The notes under the pieces were generated by a model. It saw nothing but the letters and a program-made list of their open reading frames with translations. It was not told the origin of the DNA and searched no databases. This document shows positions 4,934 to 6,774 of a stretch of 6,774 nt of DNA, in pieces. Source of the DNA: Lentisphaerota bacterium (lineage in GTDB: Bacteria > Verrucomicrobiota > Lentisphaeria > Oligosphaerales > PUNB01); the NCBI GenBank assembly GCA_003552565.1, contig PUNB01000178.1, forward strand, positions 1-6,774, given 5' to 3'. The position numbers were made by a program, and so were the translations under genes. The stretch's first letter is position 1, and each line of letters starts with the position of its first letter.

Positions 4934-5488
4934 ATGCTTAAGTATTGTTTTGAATTGCCTTCCTGGTGTGAGATATTTTTAAGTCAGTACGAGAGGTTTG
5001 AGAGTGACAAGGATAAAATGTCGCTGGCGGTGGAGCTGTCGCGGCAGAATGTGCGCATGACTGGAGGCGGCCCCTTCGGAGCCGCGATTTTTGCCGAGGA
5101 CGGCCGGGTGGTCAGTGTCGGCGTGAATACCGTCATCAGCGCCGGCTGTTGTGTGGCGCATGCGGAGATGATAGCGATAATTATGGCTCAGGCAAGAGAG
5201 GGCAGGGCGCGGTTGAATGAGAACGGCCAAAGTTACACTCTGGCCGCTTCAGCTCAGCCCTGTTCGATGTGTTTCGGGGCGCTGTTCTGGGCCGGGCTTG
5301 ATCGGCTGGTCTGCGGCGCGACTCGGGAGGACGTGGAAAAGATCACCGCTTTTCGGGAAGGTCCGATCCCGGATAACTGGGTTGAACTGCTGAATCAGAA
5401 CGGGATTGAAGCGAGCCTCGAAGTTAATCGTGAATCGGCTTCGGGTCCATTGCGCGAGTATGTCGAACGCGGCGGCGAAGCGTATTGA
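4934..5488 (+). CDS. Cytidine/deoxycytidylate/guanine deaminase-family protein
   Basis: This 184-residue protein is a zinc-dependent nucleobase or nucleoside deaminase of the COG0590 type, presumably cytoplasmic. It shows GGPFGAAIF (45-53), which resembles B. subtilis guanine deaminase GuaD. The zinc and catalytic motif HAE has zinc ligand His76 and proton-shuttle Glu78. The second motif PCSMC supplies ligands Cys110 and Cys113, followed by GALFWAGLDRLVCGA (115-129), typical of the family. Length fits GuaD-like or CMP-deaminase-like enzymes. Substrate cannot be read from the sequence: guanine, cytosine and nucleoside substrates are all possible, and tRNA adenosine (TadA) is less likely given the GuaD-like features. 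The N-terminal ~30 residues before the core look like an added helix. It is probably cotranscribed with the upstream repair gene (29-nt gap) and converges with the cardiolipin synthase-like gene. Confidence 0.85.
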   Translation: MLKYCFELPSWCEIFLSQYERFESDKDKMSLAVELSRQNVRMTGGGPFGAAIFAEDGRVVSVGVNTVISAGCCVAHAEMIAIIMAQAREGRARLNENGQSYTLAASAQPCSMCFGALFWAGLDRLVCGATREDVEKITAFREGPIPDNWVELLNQNGIEASLEVNRESASGPLREYVERGGEAY

Positions 5489-5575
5489 ATTTTTCCCGAA
5501 TCACTGATTTTCGCTGATTGATAATGATGTTTATGTTGGTTTCATGGTCGTACTGCGGGACAGCTGTTTTGTGGC
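5489..5575. other. Convergent intergenic gap
   Basis: This 87-nt gap lies between two converging genes. A direct repeat of ctgatt and a weak AATCA/TGATT pairing occur near 5500-5520, but no stem followed by a T run is evident on either strand. I see no confident terminator. Confidence 0.4.
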
Positions 5576-6774
5576 TTAAAGAATCGGCGACATCAGTCCG
5601 CAGAAGTTTTCCAGCAGGATACGGTGGGTTGGGCGCTGGAGCCACTCCTGGAGTTCAATTCTGGTGCTCGCGGCGATTTCTTCCCTGCCGGCGCTGGCGA
5701 TTTCATAAATCAGCTGCTGGTCAAACACGGCCAGGTTGGTTTCGTAATTCAGGCGCAGACTGTTGGCGTCGAAATTAGCGGTGCCGATCAGGGCGGTTGA
5801 CTGATCCACTACCATGGCTTTGGCGTGCATGAAAGGTGGTTCGCGCTCATATACTTCCACCCCGGCCCGCAGGAGTTCTTCATAAACCGATCGCCCCGCC
5901 CAGCCGGCGTAGAAGTGATTGTTTTTCCGCGGCACTACCACCTGGACCTTGACTCCGCGTAAGGCGGCACCGCGCAGAGCTTGCAGGATATCCCGGAAGG
6001 GGACGAAGTAGGGGGTGATGATCATAACGCGGTCGCGGGCGGCGGTGATGGCGCTGAAGAAGACGTTGGCGATGGCTTCCGATTCGGTTATTGTCGGGCC
6101 GCTGTTGACAACTCTCACCGTTGATTTGCCGGCATGCTGAAGCTGAGGGAAATGGTTAGGTGTCAGCAGGTCGGCGGGACCGTCTTCGGTCATGAAATGC
6201 CAGTCGCGCAGAAAAACGTATTGTAAATCATGAACAACCGGCCCTTGCACATGAAAATGATAGTCGCGAATGGCAATAGATTTTTTATCGGTGACATTCT
6301 GGCTGGCGATGTTTATGCCGCCGACGAAAGCTTCGCGCCCGTCAATGACAAGAGATTTTCGATGATTGCGGAAATTAACCTGAAATTCTCTACGGAAAAG
6401 ACTTAACTGGCTCCAGGCGCCCAGGCGGAGATTGGGGATTTTCTGATATTTTCTGAACATTCCGCTCCAGCGTGCTTTGGTGGATCCGAGCCTGTCGTAG
6501 AGCACCTTTACCCGCACACCTTGACGCGCTTTCGTCGCCAGGGCGTCCATGAAGCGGCGGCCGATTTTGTCGTTGGCGATAATAAAGCTTTGCAGGTGGA
6601 TATGATTTCTGGCTTCGGCGATTTTCTCCAGCATTCGTGGATACGCTTCATCACCGCTGATCAGCATGGAAATGTGATTGCCCTGGAGGAGGGGCGGTGC
6701 GTTGGAAACAAGCGCCGGAATGATGGTATTGAGACTGCGGGCCGCCGGGTCATCCATTTTCTCGGGAAATTCAA
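5576..6774 (-). CDS. cls: Cardiolipin synthase-like phospholipase D-family protein (5' end outside window)
   Basis: Bacterial cardiolipin synthases of this family join two phosphatidylglycerols, or transfer a phosphatidyl group, at the membrane. Counting from the ATG at 6757, both HKD motifs are present: HRKSLVID (His132, Lys134, Asp139) followed by GG.N, and HAKAMVVD (His311, Lys313, Asp318) followed by GTANFD. The intervening TPYFVP (248-253) and the N-terminal block GNHISMLISGDEAY...HIHLQSFII are typical of the Cls family. The first ATG seen is at 6757, but the frame stays open through FPEK to the window edge. ClsA proteins have about 100 more residues with two membrane helices upstream, so the true start is probably beyond 6774. 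If 6757 were the start, the protein would be a soluble ClsB-like form. It is convergent with the deaminase. Confidence 0.9.
   Translation of the reverse strand, partial: EFPEKMDDPAARSLNTIIPALVSNAPPLLQGNHISMLISGDEAYPRMLEKIAEARNHIHLQSFIIANDKIGRRFMDALATKARQGVRVKVLYDRLGSTKARWSGMFRKYQKIPNLRLGAWSQLSLFRREFQVNFRNHRKSLVIDGREAFVGGINIASQNVTDKKSIAIRDYHFHVQGPVVHDLQYVFLRDWHFMTEDGPADLLTPNHFPQLQHAGKSTVRVVNSGPTITESEAIANVFFSAITAARDRVMIITPYFVPFRDILQALRGAALRGVKVQVVVPRKNNHFYAGWAGRSVYEELLRAGVEVYEREPPFMHAKAMVVDQSTALIGTANFDANSLRLNYETNLAVFDQQLIYEIASAGREEIAASTRIELQEWLQRPTHRILLENFCGLMSPIL

Overview
This is a compact bacterial window with six well-supported protein families, plus a fused repair gene, arranged in three blocks around a 495-bp intergenic region rich in regulatory sequence and repeats. 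The organism has an envelope built around SEDS-type peptidoglycan genes, a Tat export system and a cardiolipin-synthase-like enzyme. It uses ordinary Shine-Dalgarno sites and a sigma70-like promoter. No rRNA, tRNA or diagnostic marker is present, so phylum cannot be fixed. The degraded division cluster and repeat-rich intergenic DNA make me suspect an under-sampled lineage, possibly of the PVC group, but this is a guess.

Minus-strand block (3311 down to 285): mraZ, a small FtsL-like membrane protein, a class B penicillin-binding-protein-like protein, a divergent SEDS (RodA/FtsW) polymerase, and tatA. The first three genes are joined by two ATGA overlaps, so they are almost certainly one translationally coupled operon. 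The order follows the head of the classical dcw cluster (mraZ-rsmH-ftsL-ftsI...), but rsmH is absent and no mur genes follow. The ftsI-position protein stops where its transpeptidase domain should begin. What remains is a membrane anchor plus pedestal domain next to a SEDS polymerase. This is the most unusual feature of the window.

Intergenic block (3312-3806), between divergent mraZ and the repair gene: four TGGA boxes at exact 10-bp spacing overlap a good promoter just upstream of mraZ and match the known geometry of MraZ autorepressor sites. Beyond them lie a GC-rich palindrome, seven tandem 8-bp units of consensus ayGGGAct, and a 143-bp element of nested inverted repeats ending just before the next ribosome binding site.

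Plus-strand block (3807-5488): a fusion of a DUF123 (GIY-YIG-like) domain to a complete endonuclease III, followed 29 nt later by a cytidine/guanine-deaminase-family enzyme. They probably form a two-gene operon with a DNA-repair and nucleobase theme.

Right edge (5576-6774, minus strand): a phospholipase D/cardiolipin-synthase protein with two HKD motifs, convergent with the deaminase and open at its 5' end. Left edge (1-284): a possible 3' end of a plus-strand gene carrying an in-frame 12-bp tandem repeat, then a short region with an 11-bp inverted repeat.
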